From: Martinezella lusitana
Lineage (GTDB): Bacteria; Pseudomonadota; Alphaproteobacteria; Rhizobiales; Rhizobiaceae
Reading direction: 5' to 3'
DNA length: 64,000 bases
NCBI RefSeq assembly: GCF_900094565.1
Contig: NZ_FMAF01000012.1
Location: 1-64,000 of the forward strand
In this document: one piece after another, positions 7,738 through 17,244 of the stretch
Layout: each line of letters begins with the position of its first letter
How positions within the stretch are numbered: the first letter of the stretch is position 1
Translations under genes and position numbers: made by a program
Notes under the pieces: generated by a model
What the model was told of the DNA's origin: nothing
The model's input: the letters and a program-made list of their open reading frames with translations, nothing else
Databases searched by the model: none

Positions 7738-8922
7738 ATGCCGGATACCAACCTGCTTCTCACATTCAATACAGGCTCTTCATCACTGAAGATCGGTCTG
7801 TTTGAGTGGGATGCGCAAGGCGCGCGTCGTATCGGCAAGGGCCTGGTGGATTTCAGCAGAAGGCCCCTCACCTTTCATCTGACCGAAGGACCTGCCGTCT
7901 TTGACCTTCGCCTGCACGCCGAAGGAGGCGAAGATCTGCGCGATGTCATTGCAGAAGCATTCGAAGTGCTCGGCATGCATTTCGATATGGCCGCGGTGCG
8001 CGCCGTGGGTCATCGCGTGGTTCACGGTGGAGATCAGTTCACAGGACCTGTTCGTCTCGACGAAGGCAATATCGGCGAACTGGATAAGCTGGTCGCCCTT
8101 GCCCCTTTGCATCAACCACAGGCACTCCGTGTGATCCGTGCCGTCAAACATCTGCGACCGACGCTCGTCCAGACCGCGTCCTTCGATACGGCCTTTCATG
8201 CAACCCAAAGTGATCTTGTGCGCCGATTTGCTCTTCCGCGAGCCCTACACGATCAGGGGATCAAACGTTATGGTTTTCATGGTCTCTCCTACGCCTTCAT
8301 TGCAGGGGAGTTACGCCGGCGCGTTCCGGATGTTGCTGCCCGCAAGGTGATCGTTGCCCACCTCGGCAACGGTGCCAGCCTCTGCGCCCTCGATGGCGGT
8401 GAAAGCCGCGATTGCAGCATGGGGTTTTCAACGCTCGACGGCATACCGATGGCAACGCGTTGCGGCGCACTCGATCCCGGCGTGTTGCTCCATCTTCTTG
8501 GGCCGAAGGCCAGGACCCTGCGGAATCTAGAGGACATGCTCTATCATCGCTCCGGTCTGCTCGGCGTATCGAGCATCAGCGGTGATACCCGTGATCTGCT
8601 GAAAGACGAGCGTCCTGAGGCGCGAGAAGCGATTGATCTGTTTGCCTTGCGGATTGCTGGCGAAATCGGCCGCATGACGGCAACGCTTGGCGGCCTGGAC
8701 GGCATCGTTTTCACCGCCGGGATCGGCGAGCATCAGCCGGAAATCCGTGCCGCGATCTGCGACCGCCTGCGATGGTTGGGCGTCGCCCTCGACGGTAAAG
8801 CGAATGCCACCAGCGCGTCCATCATCAGCACTTCGGCAAGCTCTGTGGCGACCTTCGTCATCGCAACGGACGAGGAGCAGATCATCGCCAATGAAGCCCT
8901 GTCGGTTCTGGCAGGCAAGTGA
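7738..8922 (+). CDS. ackA: acetate kinase
   Basis: A 394-residue ASKHA-fold kinase that makes ATP and acetate from acetyl phosphate. Visible signatures: NTGSSSLKIG near the start (phosphate loop), GHRVVHGG, the RYGFHGLSY block, HLGNGASLCA, and FTAGIGEHQPEIR near the end. Full length for the family. The ATG start follows AAGGAAAC. It precedes xfp by 70 bp; together the two convert xylulose 5-phosphate or fructose 6-phosphate to acetyl phosphate and then ATP, a fermentative energy route. An upstream FixK-type box suggests low-oxygen induction. Confidence 0.96.
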   Translation: MPDTNLLLTFNTGSSSLKIGLFEWDAQGARRIGKGLVDFSRRPLTFHLTEGPAVFDLRLHAEGGEDLRDVIAEAFEVLGMHFDMAAVRAVGHRVVHGGDQFTGPVRLDEGNIGELDKLVALAPLHQPQALRVIRAVKHLRPTLVQTASFDTAFHATQSDLVRRFALPRALHDQGIKRYGFHGLSYAFIAGELRRRVPDVAARKVIVAHLGNGASLCALDGGESRDCSMGFSTLDGIPMATRCGALDPGVLLHLLGPKARTLRNLEDMLYHRSGLLGVSSISGDTRDLLKDERPEAREAIDLFALRIAGEIGRMTATLGGLDGIVFTAGIGEHQPEIRAAICDRLRWLGVALDGKANATSASIISTSASSVATFVIATDEEQIIANEALSVLAGK

Positions 8923-8992
8923 TCCAGATCAGCAGCCCATCGCGCCGTTCGCGGCAGTGTAACGAACGACCATATTGAATCGGAGCAACCAC

Positions 8993-11407
8993 ATGGAAAA
9001 CCAGCCAGCCGCGACTTTTACACATCCGCTCGCCGCCGCCGAACTCGACCTCATCGACCGCTATTGGCGGGCGGCCAATTACCTCTCGGTCGGCCAGATC
9101 TACCTGCTCGACAATCCGTTGCTGCGCGAACCGCTGACGGTCGAGCATATCAAGCCGCGCCTGCTCGGCCACTGGGGCACGACCCCAGGGCTGAACTTCA
9201 TCTACGCCCATCTCAACCGGGTCATCCGAAATCGCGATCTTAATATCATCTATATTTGCGGCCCCGGGCATGGCGGCCCCGGCATGGTCGCCAACACCTA
9301 TCTCGAAGGCACCTACAGCGAGATCTACCCGGATATTTCGACGGATACGGACGGCATGCGCAAGCTGTTCCGTCAGTTCTCCTTTCCCGGCGGCATTCCG
9401 AGTCATGCGGCGCCTGAAACACCGGGATCGATCCATGAGGGCGGCGAACTCGGCTATGCGCTGGTGCATGCCTATGGCGCCGTCTTCGACAATCCCGATC
9501 TGATCGCCGCCTGTGTCGTCGGTGATGGCGAAGCGGAAACCGGTCCGCTTGCCGCAAGCTGGCACTCCAACAAGTTTCTCAACCCGGCCCGCGACGGCGC
9601 GGTGCTGCCGATCCTGCATCTCAATGGCTACAAGATCGCCAATCCGACCATCCTTGGCCGCGACACAGACGAGGATCTACGTCATCTCTTCATCGGCTAC
9701 GGCTACGAACCCTTCTTCGTCGAAGGTTCCGATCCGCACCAGATGCATCAGGCGATGGCTGCGACCTTCGAACAGGTTTTCGACCGCATCCGCGCCATCC
9801 AGGCCGAAGCCCGCACCGGCGCTCCGGGCAATTTCTGCCCGCGCTGGCCGATGATCGTGCTCAGAAGTCCGAAGGGCTGGACAGGACCGAAGGAAGTCGA
9901 CGGCAAGAAGGTCGAGGGTTTCTGGCGGGCGCATCAGGTGCCGGTTTCCAATTGCCGCGAGAACCCCAGCCATCGAAAGATCCTGGAAGATTGGATGCGC
10001 AGCTACAACCCTGAGGATCTGTTCGACACCGACGGGCGCTTGAAAGAGGAATTACGTGCGCTGGCACCGGCAGGCGAACGCCGCATGGGTGCAAATCCTC
10101 ATGCCAATGGCGGCTTGCTGCGCCGTGAGCTCGTCGTACCCGATATTCGCGACTATGCGGTTGCCGTCTCGGAGCGAGGCAGAACAATGGCTCAATCGAC
10201 CGAGATTCTCGGGCATTATCTGCGCGATATCCTCACCCTCAATGCCGATCACGCCAATTTCCGCATCTTCGGCCCAGACGAGACGGAATCCAACCGTCTC
10301 GGGAGCGTCTTCGAAGTGACAAACCGTGTGTGGATGGAGGAGATAAAGCCCTATGACGTCAGTCTAGCCCGAGACGGCCGGGTCATGGAAGTACTCAGCG
10401 AACATCTATGCCAGGGATGGCTCGAAGGCTATCTGCTGACTGGCCGCCATGGTCTGTTCTCCTGCTATGAAGCCTTCATTCACATCGTTGATTCGATGTT
10501 CAATCAGCACGCCAAATGGCTGAAAGTGTCGCGCGAACTGCCATGGCGAAAGCCGGTTTCCTCGCTGAACTACCTTTTGACCTCGCATGTCTGGCGACAG
10601 GACCATAATGGCTTCAGCCATCAGGATCCGGGGTTCATCGATGTTGTTGCCAACAAGAGAGCCGACACAGTGCGCATCTACCTGCCGCCGGATGCCAATA
10701 CGCTGCTATGGACCGGCGACCATTGCCTGAAAACCTATGACCGCATCAATGTCATCGTCGCCGGCAAACAACCGGAGCTGCAATGGCTGTCGATGGATGA
10801 AGCAGTCAAGCATTGCGAAGCCGGCATCGGCATTTGGGATTGGGCCAGCAACGAACAGAGCGCGGTCGAACCGGATGTCGTCATGGCCTGCGCCGGTGAT
10901 GTCCCCACCATGGAGACGCTCGCTGCCGTCGATCTTCTCCGCCAGAATATTCCGGAGCTGTCGATCCGCGTTGTCAACGTAGTCGACCTGATGGCGCTGC
11001 AATCGAAGCAACAGCATCCGCATGGTCTCGCCGATGAGGTCTTCGACGGCTTGTTCACACCGGACAGGCCGGTCATCTTCGCCTATCACGGCTATCCCTA
11101 CTTGATCCATCGCCTGACCTACCGGCGCACCAACCACCGCAACTTCCATGTCCGCGGCTTCATCGAGGAAGGTACGACGACGACCCCCTTCGACATGACC
11201 GTTCTCAACGAGCTCGATCGCTATCATCTGGCCATCGAAGCGATCGAGCGCGTGCCGGGTCTCAAGGAAAAAGCACAGGATGTGATCAAGCTTTTCCGCG
11301 ACAAGCTCGAAGAACACGGTCGCTACATTCGCCAATACGGTGAGGACATGCGGGAAATCAGCAATTGGAAATGGCCCTATAACGGCGGTGGGGATCGTTT
11401 GTCATGA
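8993..11407 (+). CDS. xfp: phosphoketolase (xylulose 5-phosphate/fructose 6-phosphate)
   Basis: An 804-residue thiamine-diphosphate enzyme that splits xylulose 5-phosphate (and often fructose 6-phosphate) with phosphate, giving acetyl phosphate. Seen: HGGPGMVANTYLEGTYSEIYP near residue 85-105, the ThDP/metal motif GDGEAETGPLAASWHSNKF, and the C-terminal domain ending WKWPYNGG. The ATG at 8993 has GGAG 7 bases upstream; an in-frame TTG at 8975 has no ribosome site. Acetyl phosphate feeds AckA encoded just before it. Its stop codon is adjacent to the stop of a resolvase remnant on the opposite strand. Confidence 0.96.
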   Translation: MENQPAATFTHPLAAAELDLIDRYWRAANYLSVGQIYLLDNPLLREPLTVEHIKPRLLGHWGTTPGLNFIYAHLNRVIRNRDLNIIYICGPGHGGPGMVANTYLEGTYSEIYPDISTDTDGMRKLFRQFSFPGGIPSHAAPETPGSIHEGGELGYALVHAYGAVFDNPDLIAACVVGDGEAETGPLAASWHSNKFLNPARDGAVLPILHLNGYKIANPTILGRDTDEDLRHLFIGYGYEPFFVEGSDPHQMHQAMAATFEQVFDRIRAIQAEARTGAPGNFCPRWPMIVLRSPKGWTGPKEVDGKKVEGFWRAHQVPVSNCRENPSHRKILEDWMRSYNPEDLFDTDGRLKEELRALAPAGERRMGANPHANGGLLRRELVVPDIRDYAVAVSERGRTMAQSTEILGHYLRDILTLNADHANFRIFGPDETESNRLGSVFEVTNRVWMEEIKPYDVSLARDGRVMEVLSEHLCQGWLEGYLLTGRHGLFSCYEAFIHIVDSMFNQHAKWLKVSRELPWRKPVSSLNYLLTSHVWRQDHNGFSHQDPGFIDVVANKRADTVRIYLPPDANTLLWTGDHCLKTYDRINVIVAGKQPELQWLSMDEAVKHCEAGIGIWDWASNEQSAVEPDVVMACAGDVPTMETLAAVDLLRQNIPELSIRVVNVVDLMALQSKQQHPHGLADEVFDGLFTPDRPVIFAYHGYPYLIHRLTYRRTNHRNFHVRGFIEEGTTTTPFDMTVLNELDRYHLAIEAIERVPGLKEKAQDVIKLFRDKLEEHGRYIRQYGEDMREISNWKWPYNGGGDRLS

Positions 11408-11572
11408 AGTGATGCCTTTTACCAAGGGAGCGGCACGGGCACCGGAGACCTTCTCGCGGTAGACACCGGCGATGTAGTTGCCCGCCGACCGCGTGCCGTG
11501 CTCGATCTCAGCCTGACGGGTAAGGTCCTGTTCGTCAGGGCTGACCCGAAGATAGATGCGGGCAACCTTCAT
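11402..11572 (-). pseudogene. serine-recombinase (resolvase) N-terminal remnant
   Basis: A 56-codon reading frame whose first 45 residues read as the start of a small serine recombinase: MKVARIYLRVSPDEQDLTRQ contains the Y-x-R-V-S catalytic-serine motif, followed by GNYIAGVYREKVSGARA. Homologues run to about 180-200 residues, so the catalytic core and DNA-binding end are missing. The tail diverges after SGARA and stops within 3 bases of the xfp stop. It marks a rearrangement at the edge of the low-oxygen block. Confidence 0.75.
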
Positions 11573-11838
11573 GGTTAGGAGGCCAGGATGGCTATACCGA
11601 ACTTTGCCAACCCTAGAAGCCATGGTCACGAATGGCAAAGCCGATGTAAATTGGCTAGGTCCAAAATGCCCGTCAAATTTTGCCATCAGCGGCCCGCCCA
11701 GAACGGGGCACATGATCGGCCGCTGCCTATGGCGAAGAGAGCGGTAATGACCCGATCTGCCTTGGCGGCGGTTGCTGCGATCATACACCTGTCTGTTTCG
11801 GGTCGTGATGCGCTTCGCCCAGGTCGCAACGCGACCGG

Positions 11839-12642
11839 TCAGGTTGAGAAGTAGCGCGTTGGTGTTGTCCCGAGCGCCTTCTTGAACATCATGATGAAGG
11901 CGGTGGCAGACTCGTACCCAAGGTCGCTCGACACCCTCTGGACCGTCGCGCCGCTGGCGAGTTCGCGCAGCGCGATCACCAGGTGCAATTGCCGCCGCCA
12001 CCGGCCAAAGGTCAGCCCGGTTTCCTGAACCATCAGTCGCTTCAAGGATCGCTCGCTCATGGCGACGTGGGCAGCCCATTCCCCAAGGGTGCGGCGGTCG
12101 CTCGGCTCCGCCGTCAGCGCAGCGGCGATCATGGCGATCTTGGGGTGGCTGGACACGGGTAGCTCCAGCCCCTGTTTTGGCATGAGCGCCAGTTCGTCCA
12201 GCAAGACCCGCACGAGGCGGCCGACGTGGTCATCCGGACCATAGCTGCCCGGTACATCTGCCAGGCGGAGGATCATTTCGCGAAGCATCGGCGACACGGA
12301 CAGCGTGCAGCATTCCAGCGGCAGCGCCGCCGCGCCGGGTTCGACGAACAGGTAGGACAGGCGGGCGTTGGACGTAACCTGGTTGCTGTGCGGCACGCCA
12401 CCCGGGATCCAGACCCCGCAGTCTGGGGGGACAATCCAGAGGCCGTTTGCAGCCGTGCAGGTGACGGCGCCGTGCAAGGCGAGGATAAGCTGGCCCTGAC
12501 GGTGCTGGTGCTGCGGCACCTCGGCTTCGTAGTCGCTAAAGTCGAGATGCACGGCGACTGCCGGGCAATCCGACCGGTCGGGATCGAAGTCGGGGATGCA
12601 GGGGCGCGGCTTCTGCGCAGATTGGCCGGATTTGAAGATCAT
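11839..12642 (-). CDS. AraC-family transcriptional regulator
   Basis: A 267-residue regulator with an N-terminal cupin-like sensing domain (about 35-120; QHQHRQGQLILALHG is the typical entry) and a C-terminal pair of helix-turn-helix motifs (about 170-265, ending in the signature SSDLGYESATAFIMMFKKALG). It resembles the NimR-like subfamily. It is divergent from the NmrA-type oxidoreductase gene, 72 bp between starts, the usual layout for a regulator and its target. Effector unknown. Confidence 0.88.
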   Translation of the reverse strand: MIFKSGQSAQKPRPCIPDFDPDRSDCPAVAVHLDFSDYEAEVPQHQHRQGQLILALHGAVTCTAANGLWIVPPDCGVWIPGGVPHSNQVTSNARLSYLFVEPGAAALPLECCTLSVSPMLREMILRLADVPGSYGPDDHVGRLVRVLLDELALMPKQGLELPVSSHPKIAMIAAALTAEPSDRRTLGEWAAHVAMSERSLKRLMVQETGLTFGRWRRQLHLVIALRELASGATVQRVSSDLGYESATAFIMMFKKALGTTPTRYFST

Positions 12643-12714
12643 GTGGCATTATCTCTAAATTCGCGCGCACTACAATCCGCTACAAGTGTGATCAACAACC
12701 TGATGGAGACTGTC

Positions 12715-13665
12715 ATGCGAATTGCTGTCGTCGGCGCAACCGGTAGGATCGGCGCCAAGCTCACTCGGACTCTGCTGAGCGCAGGGCATCAGGTAAAGGC
12801 CCTTTCAAGGGGCGGTCCAGCCCTCGACGCACTGGTCAAGATCGGGGCAGAGCCAGTTATTGGAAGCTTTGACACAGGCGTCGGAGAACTCGACAGGTTC
12901 TTTCAGGATGCCGATGCCGCATTCCTGATGGTCAAGACCGACTGGAACAATATTCATCAGCACTATCCAGTGGTTGCCCAGCGCTTTGTCGATGCGCTTA
13001 GCCAGTCTGCAGTCAAGCTGGCTGTCAGTTTGTCGGCTTTGGGGTCGGACGTGAATGGGAAGACCGGCCATTCGGAGTGCTTCTACATCCTCGATGAAAA
13101 GCTGAATGAACTCAGCAATATCAACCTGGTGCATTTGCGGGCGGCCTGGTTCATGGAGAATACGGCGACCTGGACGGAGTCAGTCGCAAGATATGGCCGG
13201 ATCGCCTGGTTCTATAAGCCAGATCTCAAGATGCCATGGGTGGCGACGGATGACATCGCCGATCTTGCGGCTAAGGAATTGACTAGTCCGACAGGCGAAC
13301 ACCGCGTCATCCGGGAGGTCGGTTCGGAAGATCTCACGATGACTGAGTTAGCCGCGATCATCAGCAAAGAGATCGGCAAGCCAGTGGAGTATCGCCGCAT
13401 CGACAGAAAGCGGAAGGATGTTGAAGCCGAATTTCTCAAACGCTTTGGGACGCCGAATAGATGGCTTGATGACGACCTGAGTGCTGACGCGTACAACAAT
13501 GGTGTTGTGCGTTTCTATGGTGACGCCCCTCCGCTGCGTCCTCAGTTGCCCACAAAGATGGAAGCCTTCATCAGAGATGTTTGGAAGCCGCGCTATCTGC
13601 AGTCGGTTGCGAGCGAACGCGAACCCGAAACATTTTATACGTGGAGCGCAAAGCCTGAACTTTAA
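12715..13665 (+). CDS. NmrA/SDR-like NAD(P)-binding protein
   Basis: A 316-residue atypical short-chain dehydrogenase. The N-terminal GATGRIGAKL is the glycine-rich dinucleotide loop (G-x2-G-x2-G) of NmrA-like proteins; the classical Tyr-x3-Lys is absent, as in that family, which often senses redox state or reduces quinones. The ATG at 12715 has GGAG 6-7 bases upstream and is preferred to an ATG four codons earlier. Probable target of the divergent AraC gene. Substrate cannot be read from the sequence. Confidence 0.8.
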   Translation: MRIAVVGATGRIGAKLTRTLLSAGHQVKALSRGGPALDALVKIGAEPVIGSFDTGVGELDRFFQDADAAFLMVKTDWNNIHQHYPVVAQRFVDALSQSAVKLAVSLSALGSDVNGKTGHSECFYILDEKLNELSNINLVHLRAAWFMENTATWTESVARYGRIAWFYKPDLKMPWVATDDIADLAAKELTSPTGEHRVIREVGSEDLTMTELAAIISKEIGKPVEYRRIDRKRKDVEAEFLKRFGTPNRWLDDDLSADAYNNGVVRFYGDAPPLRPQLPTKMEAFIRDVWKPRYLQSVASEREPETFYTWSAKPEL

Positions 13666-13851
13666 GGACTGATCCAATCCCACAAATCCACGATTGCGGC
13701 GGCCTTTTGGCGGAGGTGGATGCGGAGAACGGGGCCAAGATGATGTCGAATCTTAACGCCGCCAGGACGACACTGGGCTTAACGGCAGACGTGCGTGTCT
13801 AGGACGTGATGATTGGCAACGTTTAAATCATGAACAGTATGGAGACACGTA

Positions 13852-14105
13852 ATGGCCCGTGCATGGCATCTTAAGTCGCGGCCGATTAGCAGGCCTGGTC
13901 TCGGGAATTTTGAGCTGAAGCAGATCGCGCTGCCGAGCCTCGAAGAGGGACAGATCCACGTAAGAAATCTCTCGCTTTCAGTAGACCCCTACATGCGTCC
14001 GCGCATCGATGACAATCCGCGGAGTTACATCCCACCGTTCAAAGTTGACGAGCCGATGGATGGCGGCGCGATCGGCGAAGTCCTGGAATCGAGAGCGAAG
14101 ATTCA
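13852..14105 (+). pseudogene. MDR-family NADP oxidoreductase, N-terminal remnant
   Basis: About 84 residues match the start of leukotriene B4 dehydrogenase/CurA-type zinc-independent reductases: LKSRPxxRPGxxNFEL, then LSVDPYMRPRI, then GGAIGEVLES. The family is about 335 residues long. Similarity ends near 14105 and the frame runs on to a stop at 14181 inside the convergent vapC gene. The gene seems to have been cut by arrival of the toxin-antitoxin module. Confidence 0.72.
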
Positions 14106-14122
14106 GTTGGAATCTAAAACTG

Positions 14123-14548
14123 CTATGCAGACATATCCCACGGATTCACGAGGTTCACTCCCATGCCCTCGAAATCTTTGACGTTTCGTGTGACCAGTGT
14201 CATACGCCGGGTGAAGGCTACCGCCGCGATATAAGCGTCATTGATCGGCCTGGGATTGGGTACATGCCATTTCGCCGCCTGAACGGCGGCCGGCTCATCC
14301 AATGGGAGGATACGACCGGAAAATGCCCCAAGGACCGTGTTTTCCATCCAGTTGCGCAATACCTTCCCGGCGACGGGATCATTGTGCTCCACCAGCCGAA
14401 CGCCAATCTCCAGCTCGTGCAGGACCACGGACGAAATAAAGGTTTCGGCTGGATCGACGGTTTCGTTCCAGACCGCGACATTGGGATCAGCCCTGCCGCT
14501 CGCGACTTTGCGCAGCTCAGACACAACATTGGTATCGAGTAATAGCAT
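14123..14548 (-). CDS. vapC: VapC-type PIN-domain ribonuclease toxin
   Basis: A 141-residue PIN-domain endoribonuclease. The acidic metal-binding set is complete: Asp5 (LLLDTNVVSEL), Glu45 (LHELEIG), Asp104 (INDAYIAAVA) and Asp125 (RNVKDFEG). Length and motif spacing match VapC/FitB toxins, which cut tRNA or rRNA when free of antitoxin. Its ATG overlaps the antitoxin TGA by one base, so the pair is translationally coupled. The substrate is not predictable. Confidence 0.9.
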   Translation of the reverse strand: MLLLDTNVVSELRKVASGRADPNVAVWNETVDPAETFISSVVLHELEIGVRLVEHNDPVAGKVLRNWMENTVLGAFSGRILPLDEPAAVQAAKWHVPNPRPINDAYIAAVAFTRRMTLVTRNVKDFEGMGVNLVNPWDMSA

Positions 14549-14802
14549 CAGGACAGGTCAACCGGCTTGGCATGTTCAGAGCGCTGTGGGAGCGGCAAGT
14601 CAATGTCGTCTGCTCCTGGCGCGGCTAGCATATCGCCAAGCGTCCGCATTTTGCCGGTAAGCCGCTTGTACTCGTCGAACGACAGGAGGACGTGCGCGGG
14701 CCGTCCCCTGTCAGTGATGATGACCGGGCCGTCCTTGGCGGCGCGTTTTGCACGACCTAGATCGTGATTGAGTTCACGGCCTGAAAGCGTGGTGACGGTC
14801 AT
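14548..14802 (-). CDS. vapB: Phd/YefM-family antitoxin paired with VapC
   Basis: An 84-residue antitoxin. Residues 5-50 (LSGRELNHDLGRAKRAA, VIITDRGRPAHVLLSFDEYKRL) form the Phd/YefM DNA-binding fold; the acidic, proline-rich tail would wrap the toxin. The ATG at 14802 has GGAG 7 bases before it; a TTG four codons upstream lacks one. The palindrome at 14834-14851 is a likely autoregulatory operator. Confidence 0.88.
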   Translation of the reverse strand: MTVTTLSGRELNHDLGRAKRAAKDGPVIITDRGRPAHVLLSFDEYKRLTGKMRTLGDMLAAPGADDIDLPLPQRSEHAKPVDLS

Positions 14803-14833
14803 GGCAAACTCCAACGTTTGTAGCCCCGATATT

Positions 14834-14851
14834 TGTAGTTACGTAACCACA
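14834..14851 (-). promoter_or_regulatory. vapBC operator palindrome
   Basis: TGT-A-GTTACGTAAC-C-ACA: a perfect 10-bp palindrome with matching outer TGT/ACA, 32 bp before the antitoxin start. This is the position where Phd-type antitoxins bind to repress their own operon. Regulation is inferred. Confidence 0.6.
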
Positions 14852-15248
14852 TTTAATTCACCGAAGCTGGAATTGCAAGAAGCAGTCACGGCCGCCGATC
14901 GTGCCGACGCGAGGTGAAACGAGCGAGGTGTGATCCGGAAGTGATGGAGAGTATCGGAGAAATCAGTGCGAGCGCCGGCCACAGGCCGGGATTTCGGGAG
15001 TTCTCGACGTGCAAGGAGCGGAACAAGGGCAGCCGCAGGAGCTTCAACATGGTGGCCCCAAGGGGAAGCGGGACCGACTGCCCCTGCTCCTTGCGCTCCG
15101 CTTTTCATGGGCGGGCGGGGAGCTTCGAGGGGTGGGGTGCCAGGCGCATCCCTCGTCCGTGACTCGCGCCGCTCGATGCGGCAAGGGACGGCAAAGCGGG
15201 CTGAGAAGCTGCGCCGCCTTGTGCCGGCGGCGCGATCTCACTGCGCAA
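14852..15248. other. no recognisable gene
   Basis: GC-rich stretch of about 400 bp between vapBC and a DUF932 remnant. Several short open frames exist in all phases, none with a plausible ribosome site or recognisable protein motif. I see only simple purine- and G-rich runs here. Confidence 0.5.
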
Positions 15249-15578
15249 TCACCTGCCGGCTTTCAATTGCGCCATCCGCTCTCCGAGCAACCACAGTGCC
15301 TTATTCAGCTTGATATCCTGATCGATCCCGCTGACGGCGCGGGACTTGACACGGCGCGGCCTTCCGAGATCGTCGTGGCCAACGCCATGCAACCCGCCCT
15401 TAATGGCATTTTCCTGCACCACGTTCCAGAGCGTCCATAGATCGTCCGCGCGGTCTTCATGACGGCGGGGGAAAAGCAACTGTTCGGCCTTGATCGGCGT
15501 CGTCGTTTCCCCTTCGCTGTTGCCAAATATGAGAACATGGGCGGCGCCTGCGACAATATCCTTTTCATCGCGGTTCAA
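15249..15578 (-). pseudogene. DUF932 (plasmid/phage protein) C-terminal remnant
   Basis: About 95 residues match the end of DUF932 proteins found on rhizobial plasmids: LWTLWNVVQENAIKGGLHG, then R-x-VKSRAVSGIDQDIKLNKALW, ending MAQLKAGR. Full proteins are about 300-400 residues long, so only the last quarter is left and no proper start exists. DUF932 genes normally sit in plasmid accessory regions near conjugation genes, which gives a hint of plasmid origin. Confidence 0.7.
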
Positions 15579-15973
15579 ATCGCCTCGTCAGCGCAACGCT
15601 TCCTGTCAGCCCATGGCCAAATCAATACGATCTCCCGCTGGTGTGCCAGTTCACGTCTGAAATAAAGGTCGGCATGGCGGGACAGTTCTGTCTTGGACTG
15701 TTCGGACAGATCTCCAAACTGACTGTCCTTGCCGCGATAGATCCGCACAGGCTCCAAGATAACTGAAGCGTAAGGCTTGAGGGCACCCGGGTCGAGGTCC
15801 GTGTTGAAAGCGACCCGATGATCCGTCTGCGGGCTGGTTGCGCGCAGTTGCCGGCTCGACGACAGTTCCCGGTACAGAACAGGTTGGGTAGAGCACGATG
15901 CACAGAGGGCGCTCACTGCTAAGATGAGTATCGCCCTGTGACAGGTACGTGCGATCGGCAGGAGTGCATCCAT
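15575..15973 (-). pseudogene. DUF3313-like lipoprotein, truncated
   Basis: A 132-residue frame starting with a hydrophobic leader (ILILAVSALCASCS) that ends in a lipoprotein-like Ala-Ser-Cys. The body carries KPYASVILEPVRIYRG and SEQSKTELSRHADLYFRREL, as in DUF3313 outer-membrane-type lipoproteins, which are about 210-230 residues. The C-terminal 80 or so are replaced by unrelated sequence that overlaps the DUF932 remnant by 4 bases. Probably broken; a short secreted form cannot be excluded. Confidence 0.6.
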
Positions 15974-16055
15974 TTTCGTCTCCTCGCTCCAGAGCGGTCG
16001 TTCAGCCTTGCCGGACCCACATCCGGAGACGGCGCATAAGGGGCGCGACCCATAA

Positions 16056-16274
16056 TCAGCTACGGGCGTTTCGACAGCATTCCAGGAATATTGCGTTTTG
16101 TTGCAGCAAGACCGGATGGGCGTCGCGCACTGTCGCTTGCGAGAGGTTGTTCGTCCGAGACAGTTCGATCTCCGTGGGTCCAGGCGAGATCGCGTTGATG
16201 ATGACGGCGGTCGTGGCGAGTTCCAGCGGCCAGCTTTGCCTCAAGCTCACTACGCTGCTTTGGCTGCAGCGCAC
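16056..16274 (-). pseudogene. short-chain dehydrogenase fragment
   Basis: Residues SSVVSLRQSWPLELA followed by INAISPGPTEIELSR match the region after the catalytic Tyr-x3-Lys of classical SDRs (A-x3-LTRSWAVELA, NAISPGPTxTEL). There is no Rossmann N-terminus or C-terminus. A decayed leftover, 50 bp from an intact SDR on the same strand, but not a simple duplicate of it. Confidence 0.6.
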
Positions 16275-16325
16275 TCGTCCACTCGACGGCGCAGAGCACC
16301 GTGAGGCTCGAAAAATTTACGATCT

Positions 16326-17153
16326 CTAGCCATCAGTCGAGAATGTAACGGATTTCCAGGCATTGATTTCCTGTTGAAGGCGCTCCAACTTGGCCGACAC
16401 ATGCTTGAAGGCGTCGCTACCGAGAAGGAGCTGCGGCGGAGGATTGGTGGAATCCACCAACATCAAGACAGCCGCTGCCAATTTATCAGGATCGCCGAGT
16501 TGCTTGCCGCTCACGGCCTGACGCGCCTCGCGGATCGGATCAAACAGGCTGTCGTAATCCGCGATGGAACGCTCCGTGCGGACCATAGAACGGCCTGCCC
16601 AGTCTGTCCGAAATGAGCCGGGGCAAAGCGTCGTCACGTGAACACCGAAAGGCGCCATTTCCGAACGCATGACCTCAGAAATGCCCTGAAGCGCGAACTT
16701 GCTGCCACAGTAATAGGCGATGCCGGGCATGGTGATCATACCACCCATCGACGTGACGTTGACGATAAAGCCACTGCGGCGCTCACGGAACCTCGGAAGA
16801 AACGCCTTGGCCACCGCGACGGCACCGAACACATTCACGTCGAACTGGCGGCGCATCTCCTCGATTGGCGATTCTTCGAGCACGCCCTCATGACCATATC
16901 CTGCATTATTGATCAGCACATCGACCGGGCCATGCTCTTCCTCCACCTGCTGGACCACGCCCGGAATACGGTCGAATTCGGTGACGTCACAGATGTCTGT
17001 ACGGAGTGACGGGAGCGTCTTCGCCAACGCTTCACGCGAAGCTTCGGATCGGACGGTCCCGATGACCCTGTGACCGGCGTCGATTGCAGCCGCGGCGATC
17101 GCCAACCCGAAGCCCGAATTCGCACCTGTTATGAAAAACGTTTTGCTCGACAT
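16326..17153 (-). CDS. short-chain dehydrogenase/reductase
   Basis: A 275-residue classical SDR: cofactor loop TGANSGFG at about 9-16, NNAGYGHEG, and the active-site Tyr-x3-Lys in YYCGSKFAL, followed by CPGSFRT. The ATG at 17153 is preceded by AAGGAG 9 bases upstream; an extension of 25 codons is unlikely. It is divergent from an AraC-family gene with 91 bp between starts, which suggests regulator and target. Substrate unknown. Confidence 0.9.
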   Translation of the reverse strand: MSSKTFFITGANSGFGLAIAAAAIDAGHRVIGTVRSEASREALAKTLPSLRTDICDVTEFDRIPGVVQQVEEEHGPVDVLINNAGYGHEGVLEESPIEEMRRQFDVNVFGAVAVAKAFLPRFRERRSGFIVNVTSMGGMITMPGIAYYCGSKFALQGISEVMRSEMAPFGVHVTTLCPGSFRTDWAGRSMVRTERSIADYDSLFDPIREARQAVSGKQLGDPDKLAAAVLMLVDSTNPPPQLLLGSDAFKHVSAKLERLQQEINAWKSVTFSTDG

Positions 17154-17244
17154 TTCTGAAACTCCTTGATTAACCGTGGATGACAGATAATCTGGAGAAG
17201 ATTCTAAATCGATCGCGGATCCTCTCAAAGCTTTGCCAAATCCT

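Noticed and set aside
11402..12079. 225-residue minus-strand ORF
   Set aside because: Only its last 56 codons make sense (resolvase); the rest is antisense or intergenic.
12226..12714. Long N-terminal extension of the NmrA-like gene
   Set aside because: It is antisense to the AraC gene; the ATG at 12715 has the ribosome site and the Rossmann loop starts there.
14839..15440. Several overlapping ORFs of 80-140 residues
   Set aside because: High-GC chance frames in competing phases without ribosome sites or motifs.
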